A stretch of DNA of 64,000 bases. Origin: Artemia franciscana (lineage: Eukaryota > Arthropoda > Branchiopoda > Anostraca > Artemiidae). Below are positions 34,059-47,104 of the stretch, one piece after another. The notes under the pieces are model-generated. The model saw nothing but the letters and a program-made list of their open reading frames with translations. It did not search any database and had not been told where the DNA came from. The translations under genes and the position numbers were made by a program. Each line of letters begins with the position of its first letter. Within the stretch, counting starts at the first letter, position 1. The stretch lies in NCBI RefSeq assembly GCF_032884065.1, contig NC_088868.1:8008963-8072962 (forward strand), read 5' to 3'.

Positions 34059-37000
34059 TAATAACAAACATGTATAAGGACAAAAACAAATAAAGAAAAA
34101 GGCAAAACAATAAAGAAGCAACCGGAGGAAAGAGGTATCAATGGTTTGTGCAATCCAGTTAAATAAATAATGTAAAACTACATGAATGCAAGCATAAGAA
34201 AAACTATTAAATCATAAATAGCGTTACAAAACAGAGCTTAATGAAAATAAATAGTGTATTTCAGTCCTGGGAGAGGCTTGGATGCAGTTGACTGAACGAA
34301 GACATCAACTTGAGATACCTCTTTAGCAGTAACCCCTTTACCATCATTTCAATGCAAACTTCTGCGGAGAAAGTCCTGTTGTGACATGACAGGTTATTAC
34401 ATAGTTGAAGCTGAAACAATATCTAAAATCGTACCGCAAATTTAAAAAAAAAAAAATTCAGGGACTTGGTTGAATTTTGCAAAAAATTTTAACCTTCTTT
34501 CTTTCTTCTTTTCAAAATCTAAGTAAACTTTCTAGAATGGTACGATAAAATACAAAATTCTTTGCCTTCGCTTTTTCGTAGTTTCGCCAGATTGCCCCAA
34601 TTTAAATAAGAAAGCAAAATCTGTTTCAGACCTTAAATAAGTCATTCGCTTATCGAATTTACTGCTTTTTTTTACTTTTCAGCTTTTGCGGCTGAAGTTG
34701 AATAGTGAGCAATAAATAAAATAAAAATAAATAAGCAATATAAAACTTTGACAGCAAGAGTTCAAGAATATACTTTCAACTCTAACCCTCTTAGAAATAT
34801 TCTTAACTGAAAATCTTTGATCTGAGGTCAAGATTTCAATTTTCACCTTATTTTTATTTAATTTGGGGGTTAATATTTAATGAAATCAATACTAGCAAAA
34901 TTCATTTATGCCTCATATGAAATTTTTAGTTGCCACCAACTAAGTGAAAACAAGAAGAAAATTTCCAATTTAATAAATAATGTAACCGTCTGTTTATACA
35001 TCAAATCTTAGTTTCATAAAACCTTATCTACTCTTTAAAAATTTATCAATTTTCTTCCCCGATTTTTTACTGAATATTCATTACATCCTTGAGGTACCCA
35101 TTAAAAAAACAAAGATGTTTAGTTCGCTTTTGATGTAAAACATATTTTTCAGCTTTTTATATAAGGTGTTAATACCCAAATTAGATGAAAATCCGGTGAG
35201 TCATTTCTTTTCCCTTCAAAAGTAAACCAATATTAATAATAAGTAATTCAAAATTAATTAATAATATAATAATACAATAGTATACGGTAATTCCAAACAT
35301 TAATGGAATTAAATCAAATCAAGAAAATGTAAAATAGTGATCTATGACTTTTAGGGTGCATTATGTATAATTATTAAACCCAACATGTGCAGCTTTTTTT
35401 TTTTACATAATCATCAATAATCTATTGTTTTAGAAAACAAAATGTATTAGAAAAACTTACAACCTTGTGTTAAGTTTTAATGAAAAAAAAAAATCCTTGG
35501 TGAATGTTATTGTGCTGATGACTCGATGCATGTTGTAAATTTTTTAAAGAGAATTCAATTTTATTCAAATGAAAGAGTCAATTATTCATTGACTTATTGA
35601 CTTATTATCAATGACTTATTGACTAATAAGTCATTGACTTATTAGAGTCAATGTCATAACGAATGTATGCTATCTGCGTCACCATGCACAAAATTTTGTC
35701 TAAGACTTCGTTTTGTCTAAGACTTAAAATATTTGTTGTATGCACTTTGCATCATGCATAAGACAGAACTAAATTGTACATTAGATGCACTGCTCTTTAA
35801 TAGTTCATATTATAGACTAGTTGGTGCGAGTATGGACTCTATTACATTCATGTGTAAACTTAACTGACTTACTATGATGTTTTTTTTTTAATTGTATTTT
35901 AAGTACCGGTCTGTATTTATGTTTTACTTGGGACATAAAGACTCGTAATAACTTATTGTTGTTTGTTTTAAATTCCATATTAATAAATTTTTTATTCATA
36001 TAAATTCAAGAACAAACCCCCTTACTGTTCATGAAGCCCAGAACAATTTTGACTTTTGAAGAACTCTTTCAATTATTCCAAAGACTCCTTGTCGTCCGTA
36101 GGGACCACTTTGGGATTAGCTGATACAGAAATGTGTGAAATTTTGTATCAGCGTGCAAAATATGTGAAACTTCCATATAGGTTACGTCTTCATGAAAAAA
36201 GGCTGTATGTAATGCCAAGACCACTTCACAGCCACACTTGTCGATAAAATCAAAATTACTTCCGACTACAGCACCAATTATGTTCCCCGTTCATAATTAC
36301 TCAGATTGAACATCGATCAACTTTCAAGGATAAAATTATTCACTGATCGATCAGAGTTTTAGAATCGATCGAACTAGATCGAACTGATCGAACTAGAAGG
36401 TTTAGAACAACAGTTTTTCGATCTTTGATAAGAATTTGACTAAAGTTAAGAAGACGTAGTTGGTAGAGAATAGTGGGACACAAATTAGTGTTGGAGGAAA
36501 CTCTTTAAACTAATTTCTTGCATTTTCAATTTTCCTTCTTTAATATAATTGTGACAATCAAGAAAAATACTATCTCATTGATTTGATTTTCCTTTATTAT
36601 CGACAGGTGTGACTATGATGTAGCTCGGGCTTGATAAATACACTTATTCATTAAGAGTAAAGCGGAAAAAAGGTCTAACATCAAAATGACACACAACTAT
36701 ATTGCTATTTAAATATGCACCGCCTTCGTCATTTCTTAAGTTAAACCATGTTAAAGTTCCATGAACAAAATTTGGGACTGACCAATCACGGTAGAAGTTT
36801 CACAGTAGAAGTTTGAAATAATCAAAAACTGGCAGCATAGATTAACAGTATTTCTGTCGATTGGGCGAATTAAGCAAACGATGCAAAGACTTGGCTTCTG
36901 TAGACAATGGTCAGGAGCAACTTAGTGTCAAAACATACTTTTTAAAACAATTTTTGTCATGCTAAAAGAATGTTACTTTTTTGTATTTAAAACAATAAAA

Positions 37001-37940
37001 TCAAAGGAAAACATGTGTCATTCATAGAATTTGATTCTAACCAACATACTTAAGTATTGTGGGACTTGGAAATAATGCCAAAGACACTTGATAGTCACAC
37101 CTGTCGAGTAAAAAGAAGACTTATAAATGATTCATGATTTTCCTAGATTTTAACTTCGCACTTATACTGCAGAAACATAAAATAAAAAGGATAGAAAATG
37201 GGTTTAAAAAGCATCTTTTAACTTCGTACATATGATAGAGAAACATAAAATAAAAAAGACAGGAAAAAAGACAGGTTGATACGCTGATTGTTGAATTAAA
37301 AGCAACTTGGTCGAAGTAATGAAAGACTTCAGAGCCATGGCTAATTTGAGCAAAGATAAGACAGATAATCTCAGTGAGAGACTATTTTGAATTAACATCC
37401 ACTTGTTGGAAGTGATGAAAGGCTTGAGAGCCGTGCCTAATAGGATTAAAGCCAAGAGAGATAGTCTCAGTGAGAGGCAAAGCTGTCACAACCCTTTTTA
37501 CAGTCCTTTGCCTAATAGTGCTATGTCTTCAGATTAAAGATCTTTCACCCTAATCATCTTATCTTGGGTTCATATATACAATTTTCTTATGTGAAATACC
37601 ACATTCAAAACTCCTAAAACTACTTCAAACAACTCAACTATGTTAATATATTGAATTATTTAGAGTTAGACAGTTTTCATCACTTTTGGGGTTTCACTTA
37701 TGAGCAGTCAAGCTCTACTTTCCAACAACACTCATGTTGCAGCATTTAAATCAGACTTTCTAATGAAGTTTCATACACATCGTTTATAGACATTTATCTG
37801 AAATCTTTTTATAAAGCCCACATTCTGTTTCTACCTATCCATTCTATGAATTAACATGTTCCCAGATGTTAAAAAGCACGTCCCTGATTCCAACGAAAAA
37901 CATAGGTATAATAATCTTAACTTTAACTTTGGATTTGTGA
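34059..37940. other. Long AT-rich stretch without a recognisable gene
   Basis: I see no coding exon with support. It contains a short tandem repeat of CATTGACTTATTGACT type (about 35575-35655) and a 16-base inverted pair, TCGACAGGTGTGACTA near 36600 and TAGTCACACCTGTCGA near 37091, that might bound a small MITE. It also has two short tandem duplications (near 37145-37260, and 37270-37485 with a unit of about 105 bases). On the minus strand it lies downstream of the zinc-finger gene. Confidence 0.4.
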
Positions 37941-37944
37941 GAAG

Positions 37945-38665
37945 CTAGTGCATCATCACAAAACCAAAGCGACTTGGACGCCCTGACAGAAAAGCTCGAA
38001 GAATTGCAGCTGTTACCAAATGTAGCAAAATGGTCTCTCGTCCATCTTGGCCGCCAAAATCCGAAGTACTCATACAAAGTCTGAGCCTGGACCTCAAACC
38101 AGAAAAGTATATCGGCCTGGTTGTGCGTAAAGCATCAAATACTCTCTGGCTACTCACTCAATTCCTACGATACCTTGACATTCACTCAAAGATCTCTGCA
38201 TACACAAGCTACGTCAGGCCACAGCTTGAACACATCGCTGTCATCCGGTCGCCATATCTCAAAGAGGATATTGATAGAATAAAACGTGTCCAGAAACGCT
38301 TTGTAAAAGGACTTCAAGGATTTAGAAGCTCTAAGAAGGCTCACTCTCCATACACTTGAGACAAGAAGAACAATCTTAGACTTAAAAACCCTCTTCAAGG
38401 TAGTTCACGAGAATTTTGGGAACGTAAAAGACGAGCTTGTTCAAATAACTCCCCAAAGCAACAGAAGATCGCACAGTCTGCAATTGGAGCCTGTGAATAT
38501 GAAGATTGCAAGATCTAATTCTTGCCATCATTCGTTCATACCCCGGGTAATCAGGATCGGGAACAAACTGCCATTCCCAGTCGAAAAGATGAAATCACTG
38601 GAAGCCTTCTCCAATAGCCTAAACACAAACATACCGTTTCTCGAGGCTTTCAATGTATAACGATT
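37945..38665 (+). pseudogene. LINE-E 3' fragment (RT thumb and C-terminal part)
   Basis: Plus-strand translation with frame changes gives DLDALTEKLEELQLLPNVAK then HLGRQNPKYSY (the region after RT motif C). It then gives SYVRPQLEHIA with SPYLKEDIDRIKRVQKRFVK, and a C-terminal run including RRTILDLKTLFKVVHEN and FIPRVIRIGNKLPFP ending at a TAA near 38660. This is the usual 3' portion of CR1/Jockey-type LINE ORF2. It is a dead, 5'-truncated insertion just downstream of the zinc-finger exon. Confidence 0.75.
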
Positions 38666-38844
38666 TTAAATGGCCATCGTGCCGCAGTCGATCCACTTTT
38701 CGCCCTGCTATAACATTTTTCTTTAAATAAGGTGTCAGTCATGTGGAAATTTTGTATTGAGAGGTATGAGGAACAAATTATTATTATTATAAGTTATTAT
38801 AGCACATTGAAAGGTCACATCTGTGAATCTAAGCACAATAGTGT

Positions 38845-39644
38845 CTATGTATCTTCAGGTAGGTTAAGCTTGTCTAATGGTTCACATTTGGGCAGTTTTC
38901 CACCGTGTATCCTCAAATGAACAGTCAAATTAAATTTTCTAGAAAATCTCTTCAGACATATTTTACATTCGTATGGCTTCTCCCTAGTGTGAATTTTTCT
39001 GTGATCCTTCAAATTCTGCCCTTGACTGAAGCACTTCTTACACTGTGAACATTCATATGGTTTGTCACCCGTATGGGTCCTCTTATGTACAGTCAAATTA
39101 CAACTTTTAGCGAATTTCTTATGACATATTTTACATTCATATGGCTTCTCCCTGGTGTGAACTCTTATATGATCCTTCAAATACTGCCCTTGACTGAAGC
39201 ACTTTTTACATTGTGGGCATTTATATGGTTTATCACCAGTATGGATCTTTTTGTGTCTATATAAATTTGCTCTCGTAACAAAGCTTATTTTGCAGTATTC
39301 ACACTGATATGGTTTTTCACCTGTATGAATCCTTGAGTGATCTATTAACTCTCGTTTATTGGAAAAAGTTTTATTGTAAACATCGCAATCATAGATCTTT
39401 TCTACAACTGGGGACAGTACTTTCTGCAGATGATTGACAGGATTCTCTATCTCTTCCTGTCTGGCATCATACATTCCAGAAATCGCTTCCACTTTGATGA
39501 AAGTGAAGCTTCTCATCTGATCTTCATCTTTTTCTATCCATGGTTTATGGGTTTCTGGTTCTGAAGCTGATTCTATTTCTTCCTTAACATATACCTCCGG
39601 ATAGTCAGTCGTATAATATGGTTCGGCTGATGACAGATTCAAAT
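38845..39644 (-). CDS. C2H2 zinc-finger protein, terminal exon (zinc-finger array)
   Basis: Likely a sequence-specific nuclear DNA-binding protein. On the minus strand the exon follows a TTATTATAG acceptor at 39645-39646. Its first two bases complete a codon, then 265 codons run to TAG. An acidic N-terminal region has VKEEIE and IKVE motifs of the SUMO-acceptor type. Next is one degenerate finger (CDVY in place of CxxC, HxxxH intact), then five canonical fingers starting at CEYC, CPQC, CKIC, CSQC and CKIC with TGEKPY, TGDKPY and TREKPY linkers. The CSQ/CPQ fingers and the CKIC fingers alternate, suggesting duplication of a two-finger unit. There is no ATG at the exon start, so upstream exons are needed: phase-compatible ones lie at 47105-47269 and 60519-60564. 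Its molecular targets are unknown. Confidence 0.85.
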
Positions 39645-39914
39645 CTATAATAAGGAAAATAATCTTCAGACTATCAAAAGCAGTACCAACAAATTCTTAT
39701 TTTAGCCGGCGACTTTTTAAGAAGGGAATGAATTTAATTCATTTAATTCAGTTTTCGGAGAGGAATTTATTGAAGGCAATGAAATTTAGAATGTAGAAGG
39801 AACTTTTCCAGCAAATCTTAATAGATACTGAGCAAGGCTTTTGTCAAAAATGATTTGCTTTTGAAAATTAACGTAAAAAATGTCATTTTAACTCCCTCCC
39901 TTTCCGAAAGAAAA
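39645..39914 (-). other. Intron 2 of the zinc-finger gene, splice-acceptor side
   Basis: Begins (minus strand, reading toward the exon) in AT-rich DNA and ends with TTCCTTATTATAG at the exon boundary. No other feature is recognised. The rest of the 7.5-kb intron (to 47104) holds element C, LINE-D and unassigned DNA. Confidence 0.5.
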
Positions 39915-41737
39915 ACAAGAGCTCATATGGCACTTGTGACGAGGCAAGAAGAGCTAAGAGCCAAGAGCTCATATGGTATGAGGTCTAGCAAAATCGTAAG
40001 AATCGATAGATTGATTTAAAAGGAAAATCAGAGGCTTAATGCCGGTCAGGATTTAAAATAAGAGCTCTGAGTCACGATTTCCTTCCCGATCACCCACTCT
40101 TAAGTTATAAATACCTCATTTTTTCAAATTTTCCCTCTCCTTTTAGCCCTCCATATGGTAGAACCTGGGAAAACAACTTTATCAAGTCAATATATGCAGC
40201 TCCCTGACACGCCTACCAATTTTCATCGTCCTAGCACGTCCAGAAGCACCAAACTTGCCAAATCACTGAACCCCTCTCCCCAACTCCCCCAAAGAGAGTT
40301 AATCCAATACGGTTAAGTCAATCACGTATCAAGGACATTTGCTTATTCTATTCACCAAGCTTCATCCCGATTCCTCCACTCCAAGCGTTTCCAAGATTTC
40401 CCCCTCCAACTCCCCCAATGTCAACAGATCTGGTCGGGATTTGAAATAAGAGTTCTGAGACATGAATTCCTTCTAAATATCAAATTTTATTAAGATCCAG
40501 TCACCCGTTCTTAAGTTGAAAATACCTCAATTTTTCTAATTTTTCCAAATTATACCCCCCAGCTCCTCCAAAGAGAACGGATCCGTTCCAATTATGTCAA
40601 TCACGTATCTAGAACTTATGCTTATTCTTCCCATCAAGTTTCATCCCGATCTCTCCACTCTCAGCGTTTTCCAAGATTTCTGTTTCCCTCCTACAACCCC
40701 CTATATCCCCGGATCCAATTCGAGTTGAAAATGGAGCATCTGAGACATAAGGTTCTTTACCTATTCGTAAGATAAAAATACCCCAATTTTCACCTTTTCC
40801 AAAAATTCCGGTTTTCCCCTCCAACTCCCCCCAATGTCACAGGATCTGGTGGGAATTTAAAATTAGAGCTTTAAAGCACAAGATCCTTCTAAATATCAAA
40901 TTTCATTAAGACCTGGTCACCCATTCGTAGGTTAAAAATACCTCACTTTTCCAAATTACCCCCCCCCCCAACTTCACCAAAGAGAGCAGATCTGGTCCGG
41001 TTATGTCAGTCACGTATCTTAGACAGGTTTTAATGCTTCCCATCCAGTTTCATCCTGATCTCTCCGCTATAAGTATTTTCTAAGATTTCCGCCCCCCCCC
41101 CCCAATGACACTGGATCCAGTTGAGATTTAAAATAAGAGATCTGAGTAACGAAGTCCTTCTAAATAAGAAGTTTCATGAAGATCCGATCACTCCTTCGTA
41201 GGTTAAAAATCCGTCATTTTTTTCTAATTTTTCAGAATTAGCCCCCCCCCCACCAATAGAGCGGATCCATTCCAATTATGTCAATCACGTATCTAAGACT
41301 TCTGCTTATTTTTCCCACCAAGTTTCATCCCGATCCCTCCAATCTAAGCGTTTTCCATGATTTTAGATCCCCCCCCCCAACTCCGCCAATGTCACCAGAT
41401 CCGGCCAGGATTTGAAACAAGAGCTCTGAGACACGATATCCTTCCAAACATCAAATTTTATTAAGATCTGATCAACCGTTCGTAAGTTGAAAATACTTCA
41501 TTTTTTCTATTTTTTTCGAATTAACCGGCCCCCACTCTCCCCCCCCCCCCAGATGGTCGAATCGGGAAAACGACTATTTCTAATTTAATTTGGTCCGGTC
41601 CCTGATACACCTGCCAATTTCATCGTCCTAGCTTTCCTGGAAGTGCCTATAGTAGCAAAACCGGGACCGACAGACAGACAGACAGAATTTGCGATTGCTA
41701 TATGTCACTTGGTTAATACCAAGTGCCATAAAAAAAG
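39915..41737 (+). mobile_element. Satellite-bearing element C (Helentron-like), in intron 2
   Basis: Shows both ends of the family. The start CAAGAGCTCATATGGCACTT is followed by GTGACGAGGCAAGAAGAGCT and the AGAGCTCATATGGTATGAGG palindrome. About six degenerate satellite units follow. The tail has GGGACCGACAGACAGACAGA, and the final CACTTGGTTAATACCAAGTG hairpin is followed by CCATAAAA. Subterminal TATGGCACTTG and CAAGTGCCATA are inverted. Non-coding; antisense to the host gene. Confidence 0.7.
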
Positions 41738-43549
41738 ACATGATCGAATACCCACTGCATAGAAGCATGATCAAGATGCCTATATATAAACAATACATAT
41801 CCACATACAGAAATTTGATAAACAAAAGAAGGTTCTTTGGGGCAAATTTTCGATTCTTGTTCATCTAGACATAAAATATTTTTTAAATTTGACTATATAT
41901 ATACACATAGAAATTTGATTAATAAAAGAAGGTCTTTTGGCCAAAAAAGCAAGCTTTTCATTGACTTAAAGGTTCACTGAAAGCATTTTGGGCCTTTACA
42001 CAGTGAAAAACCCTGACGAGCAAAAGCTTTTTTTTTCGGGTCCAATAAGAAACCTTCTTATAACTTAATTTGCAAAGTATGGAATGGTAAATATCCAAAA
42101 ATGTGTGCTTAATGAATCAATTCGGTAAGTATTATTGGTTTTACTATGGTATCATCCTATTCACCAAATTTATGGATCTAAAATCTATGGAGCTAGTTGT
42201 TGAGGAGGCAGAGCACATTGAGAGCTATTATAATAATATTCAGTTTCGAATTTAGCATTTTATCACATGAAACTGATCGAGATGTCCATTTTTGATCCTT
42301 TGATATAATGAACCCTGTGGCAAAACAGTGGATTGGGGTTCTACTTGGCCACAAGAAGTTCAGGGCTCGATTATCACAACCAAAAAGCTGAGCCCCAGTA
42401 TTGCTTCCTCTCCCTCTAATAAAATAATAAAACAACTGGAACGTCGATTAGACGCCGTGTGCACCATCAATGGCTCTGAAGCATCTTTATCCTCTCATTA
42501 TCCTGATATCATAGTACATCCAAAAAAGACACTGCCCAGAAAAGACACTGATGTACTGCCCAAAAAAGGCACTGCCCGAAGGAGGAATATTTTTGCCAGA
42601 AGGGCCAATAATTGTAATATATTTGATTCCCTGAAAATTCGTAGAACCTAAACATTGTGGCATCAAATAGAATCTTCCTGAATCAAGACTGAAAATACCT
42701 TGAGAGACTTCAAATATATTTGTCGGTATTGAAAACATTTGTATGCCTATTTATGCCTCAAAATCATAATTCTGCAAGTGACCTGTCGCATTTGATGAAG
42801 TTTCCCTGGCCTCAGCAATCCAATCAAATTTGAGCTCCCTGAATTTATTCAACAACAGTACTATGGTCCAGGGAAAATGACCAGGGTCAATGTCTGACAC
42901 AACTGAGCAATAAATAGACCCCACATGTCAGTACCACTAAGTTATTCAGAATGCGAAAACACTATTTATGTTTATACGTTAAACAGGATGTTACGCTCCT
43001 ACCTCTTCAATACATACCTGAAGTGTGGGGTAACATACACTTATATACAAAATGCGTGGGAATCACCTATGATACACGCCTAGTTTCTACCACAATTCCT
43101 ATAAAGGGCGTACCCAGGATTTTCGGTCGGACGAGGGTGGGGGTAAAAAAAAAATTTCAAAAAATTGAAAATTGCTTATATGAATTTGTGCTACTTTTTA
43201 CGAATCAAAATAAAATTAGGGGCGGGGGGTCAAACCCAATCAAAGCAGTGCATCAAAGCATGCCAGCCAGAATTTATTTAAACACTATTACTGTATTTTC
43301 TTGGAATACACCAGATTTTCTTAAGCATACCCAAACAATGCATGTATGTATTGTAAGGGTTCTAAAATCCAAGAAAAAATATAATGATTAATACATAACT
43401 ATACTATATAATAATATACTCTCTAAATGTCATTCTAATTAATATGTATAATTTTTACAGTCCCCCTCCCTCATCTTTGCATCCATTAGGTGGGAGTCAT
43501 CATCTTTCCCTTCTCCTGTACCTCTCTTTTAAGTTTAAGCATTCATTCT
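41738..43549. other. No supported gene
   Basis: Mostly AT-rich. A 107-codon plus-strand frame (42328-42651) is basic at its C-terminus (RRRNIFARRANN) and contains a locally duplicated KKTLPRKDTDVLPKKGT-type stretch. I recognise no domain, it starts at GTG, and it could be a decayed LINE ORF1. Nothing else is supported. Confidence 0.35.
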
Positions 43550-45240
43550 CAGTAACTTATGGATCTTACTACACCCTTCAAAATGCTGGTCTTGATTGAA
43601 TTGAATATTTTCAGGAATTTTACAGTGGATGAAGATAATAAACTAAGAAAAGCAATTAAAAAGGAAATACGTAAATCTACCCAATCCTACTACAAGAATA
43701 GGGATGAAGAATTGTTTTCCAATAAACCCAGAAAATTGGAATTTCGAGGTAAAAAGTTGCGTGGCATGAGTCTAGACCAGCTTGATTTCAACCAACCCGA
43801 ATCCCCACAAGTTACTACTAATAATCTTAACAAGTTCCTTACTTTTATCATCCAGAGCCTTCCGACATTTCCTTATCAATTACCAACTGATGAACTCCCA
43901 CCTGCTTTCCTCTCCACATCTCCGTCAAAGATCGAAAGAAGAATTGGGAAACTAGGAAAAGCAAGAGGCTGCCCTTTAGACATCCCGTTTCCTCTTTTTA
44001 GTGGTTTCAATGACTTCCTTTCAAAGCCCTTGTCTGTTCTTTTCAATGAGATTACTCAGTCTGGCCAATATCCGAAATTTTTTAAACAGGGTTTCATAAC
44101 CCCAATGAAAAAGAAAAACGAAAAAACGGGTTCTGAAGGTGTTCGTCCTATTTCACTCACTCCTAAATTTTCTGAACTATGTGAAGGATTCCTTGAAGAT
44201 TGGCTAAAAGAAAAAATCCTACCTGTTATTGACTTGTGACAATTCACGAACCTCAAATCCCTTCCACTTCCCATTACTTTGTTTTTCTTACTGACTCAAT
44301 TGAGAAAATTCTCGAAAACCTAATTGCTGGCTAAATTTAATTTCCTTCAAAAACCATTTGATCTTGTTGACCACAATATTTTCGAAGAAAAACTTGTAAC
44401 TCAATATTTCAATATTAATTCTTTCCTGGTTGAATTGGTTGCCTCCTAATTATGACATAGATCAGAGGTAGTCAAATATCAAAATCATTATTCCGGCCCC
44501 CTCCCTATCCACAATGGAGTACCCCCAGTTACCCTCCTAGGATCCCTCCTTTTTTCTGTTATGACAAATAGCCTCGCTAAGGAATTTACCAACAGATTAA
44601 AATTTGTGGATGACCTAACGGTTGTTGAAACTTGCAATAGAAACTTAGTAAGCACCTATATTATGATCCTTAACGATATTGCAGACGACGCTGCGGACTA
44701 AGACAGGAGAGTAAACCCCTCTAAATCTATTATAATACCAATATGTTTCCTTAGAACCTCACCCCTTTTCCCCAACCCTATCCCATCCGATATTTCTGTC
44801 TTCCTTTAAAGTACTTGGGGTTGCAGTTTCATCTAATTTAAAGTGGGATATCCACGTTAAAGATATTGTCCGTAGAGCTAATGCATCCATGTCTCCCCAT
44901 AAGCCCTGGAATAAATTTAACTTTCCCCCATCCCATTCTCTAAGGATCTATGGGTTTCTTTGTCCACCTGCATCTTGAATATACTTGTCCAGTTTGGCAT
45001 CCTGAAATCTCCCATGATGAATAAGAAATCCACTGAAAAAAAGCCTTGAGGATAATTTCTAAAGAAGCTAACGTACCATACTCGCTCCTTTTAAAAAAAA
45101 AGGACCAAGCTGGAAACTCTTGAGCACAGGAGAGGAACGTTGTGCCTCCGTTTACAAACAATACAATAATAAACCTTCGCAAGGGAAACACTTTCCCCAA
45201 AAGAAACTCCCCACCCAAACAGCATCTGCCAAGTACTATT
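43550..45240 (+). pseudogene. LINE-D reverse transcriptase remnant
   Basis: Plus strand. A frame from 43559 to 44239 covers the linker and RT fingers: KARGCPLDIPFPLF, KPLSVLFNEITQSGQYP, FKQGFITPMKKKN and GVRPISLTPKFSELCEGFL. Beyond the stop, in broken frames, come KPFDLVDHNIFEEKLV (motif A region), NGVPPVTLLGSLLFSVMTN (motif B) and RLKFVDDLTVVE (motif C, FVDD). A decayed thumb continues to about 45240. It resembles CR1/L2-type RTs. The element lies within intron 2, antisense to the zinc-finger gene, and is non-functional. Confidence 0.75.
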
Positions 45241-46429
45241 TCTTAACCCGTTACTATCTTGTCCCCCATCCGTTGCTTTGCCTCAAGGTATGAAAAGACC
45301 TTTGTCAACTTCACTGATGATTATTACTTTATTACGGAAAATGCACAGCTAGTTTTCCTTTTTTTTATTTTTCGGTACAAGTAATACCTAAGTTTTATGT
45401 TCGTTTGATACTTTTACTCTCTTCTCCTTTTCATATGTTCTCTTTTAAACCCTTTTAACGTGTATTTTATTTCACTCGTTTTTAATTTCTTTTTTAGTTT
45501 TTACCTTATTCACTTTCTGACATTTTGCCACTTAATATTTTTGACTAATGAATGGTTTTGCCATTCTGATGTTGTTTTTGGGAATAATTTGCAAAGTTGT
45601 TGTGCCTTTTTTGTGATTATTTTTTTTTTTTGGTTTTATGACTCCGAAATGCGAATTCGGCTCTTCGGGGCTTGTCATAGAATTTTTCTGAAAGAAACAG
45701 CTTATCTTATGCATACTATAGTAAATATACAGAACAAAAGAAAACTTTCACTGAAAAGAAATGTTTCACTCTTATCATATTGTAGTCAGCCCCTTCGCTT
45801 CACAAATTTCAGGATTCACAACTGAACCAACACTATAGTCACTGCTACTGACAAAAAAGCCCGAATAATCTATGTTTTTGTTGCATTTCGCCATCAGTCG
45901 CGTAATCAGAAGCAGAAACTTAGACGATAATAACTTATTTTGGTTTGTGCATACCCTTACCCCCCCCCCCCCCAGAATGCAAATAAGATAGATTACTATT
46001 AACAGTGTCAGCCATATGCTGTTTCGTTCTGTTAAACAATGTGGCTTCTTCTTTTTCTTCCCACTTTAGACCCGTCACTGTTCGTGTTTTCCTCTGGTGC
46101 TATGTAACTTCGACCTTCAATAAACGCTGTATAGACTCTTCTGTTCACTTAATAAGTTTCGAATTTAAACGTTAGAATAGCAAGATTAGCAGTAACGGAC
46201 TTAAATGTTTTTCATAGTTACTGAACACAATATTTAAATGAGTGTAACACCACTCGTAGCTACATTATTTTAAGTCCATATGTCGGAATTGGGGTATTAC
46301 AATGTTTGTGGGATTGAGATTCGGAGAAGTGGCAGTCCCAAGGGTCCTCCCCTTCTCCACCTTGAAACCTGCTTGGATTTGAAGATTTATCTTGGGATTT
46401 GATAATCACGCAACTTATTCAATTTTCAG
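45241..46429. other. No gene seen
   Basis: T-rich DNA with a poly-C run near 45960. A 121-codon frame at 45460-45825 is made of Phe/Leu/Ile-rich low-complexity sequence from T tracts and is not credible as a gene. Confidence 0.4.
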
Positions 46430-46545
46430 GACTCTGGCGGCCAACCTCCTTCTCACTTTTTGGGCTTCAGAGCAGCAGAGAAAAACACCGGTCTATAATA
46501 GAAACACTTGCTAAAAACAAAGCAGATCCAGATATTCCCGACAGG
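46430..46545 (+). CDS. Possible isolated internal exon with an ankyrin-like segment
   Basis: Plus strand. A good acceptor (TTATTCAATTTTCAG) precedes 116 bases with one open frame, and a GTATGT donor follows. The 38 residues include LFGLQSSREKHRSIIETL and KNKADPDIPDR. The second piece resembles the helix end and ADPN-loop of an ankyrin repeat. No partner exon is visible and it lies antisense inside the zinc-finger gene's second intron. It may be a chance ORF or an exon of an interleaved gene. Confidence 0.2.
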
Positions 46546-47104
46546 GTATGTTTCAAACTATTAGTATTTTTGTTACTAGGCAATCAGACTTGGCTTTAAG
46601 GATTTAGCCTGGGATTAGATTATCTATTCGTGCAACTTCATTATTTCTATTTGGAATACTAATGAACGTCAATTGACAAAATCAAGGTTTCTTTTAGGCT
46701 TATATATTCTAGAATAAGTCCAGTGACAAATTACTTCGGGTCATCAGCGAATGTCCCTACAGCTTGTCACACTGGGTCACAATTTTAAAAAACGAAGACT
46801 TTCTTCTTCAGCTCTGACATACTAAAAACAGAAGCAAACCCAACATCCATTACCATGAAGGGAAGCTTTTATTGGGCAACCTTAAATCTCGCAACCAGCA
46901 CAAAATATGACCTTAGTCAGAAAACAGTAGCTGCAAAATATGACCGCAGATGCAAATCCCTCTTAGAATAGAATCCCTCAGAAAAGTGTCACCTTATGCA
47001 AGGAAACGCTTATTTTTTACTTGTTTCTAACTGTACCTAGGATAATATGATCCAGAAAACCAGAAACGTTATATTTGGATTATATGGATAGAAATGTACG
47101 ATAC
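46546..47104. other. No gene seen; donor side of intron 2
   Basis: AT-rich intronic DNA between the possible plus-strand exon and exon 2 of the minus-strand zinc-finger gene. The intron donor GTATCG at 47104 (minus strand) marks its right end. Confidence 0.4.

Noticed and set aside
42328-42651. 107-codon ORF as a host gene
   Set aside because: Non-ATG start, locally repeated Lys/Arg-rich stretch and no domain. At best a LINE ORF1 relic, so described only as unassigned DNA.
45460-45825. 121-codon plus-strand ORF with hydrophobic sequence
   Set aside because: Phe/Leu/Ile-rich translation of T-rich DNA, no Met-led domain, no homology recognised.
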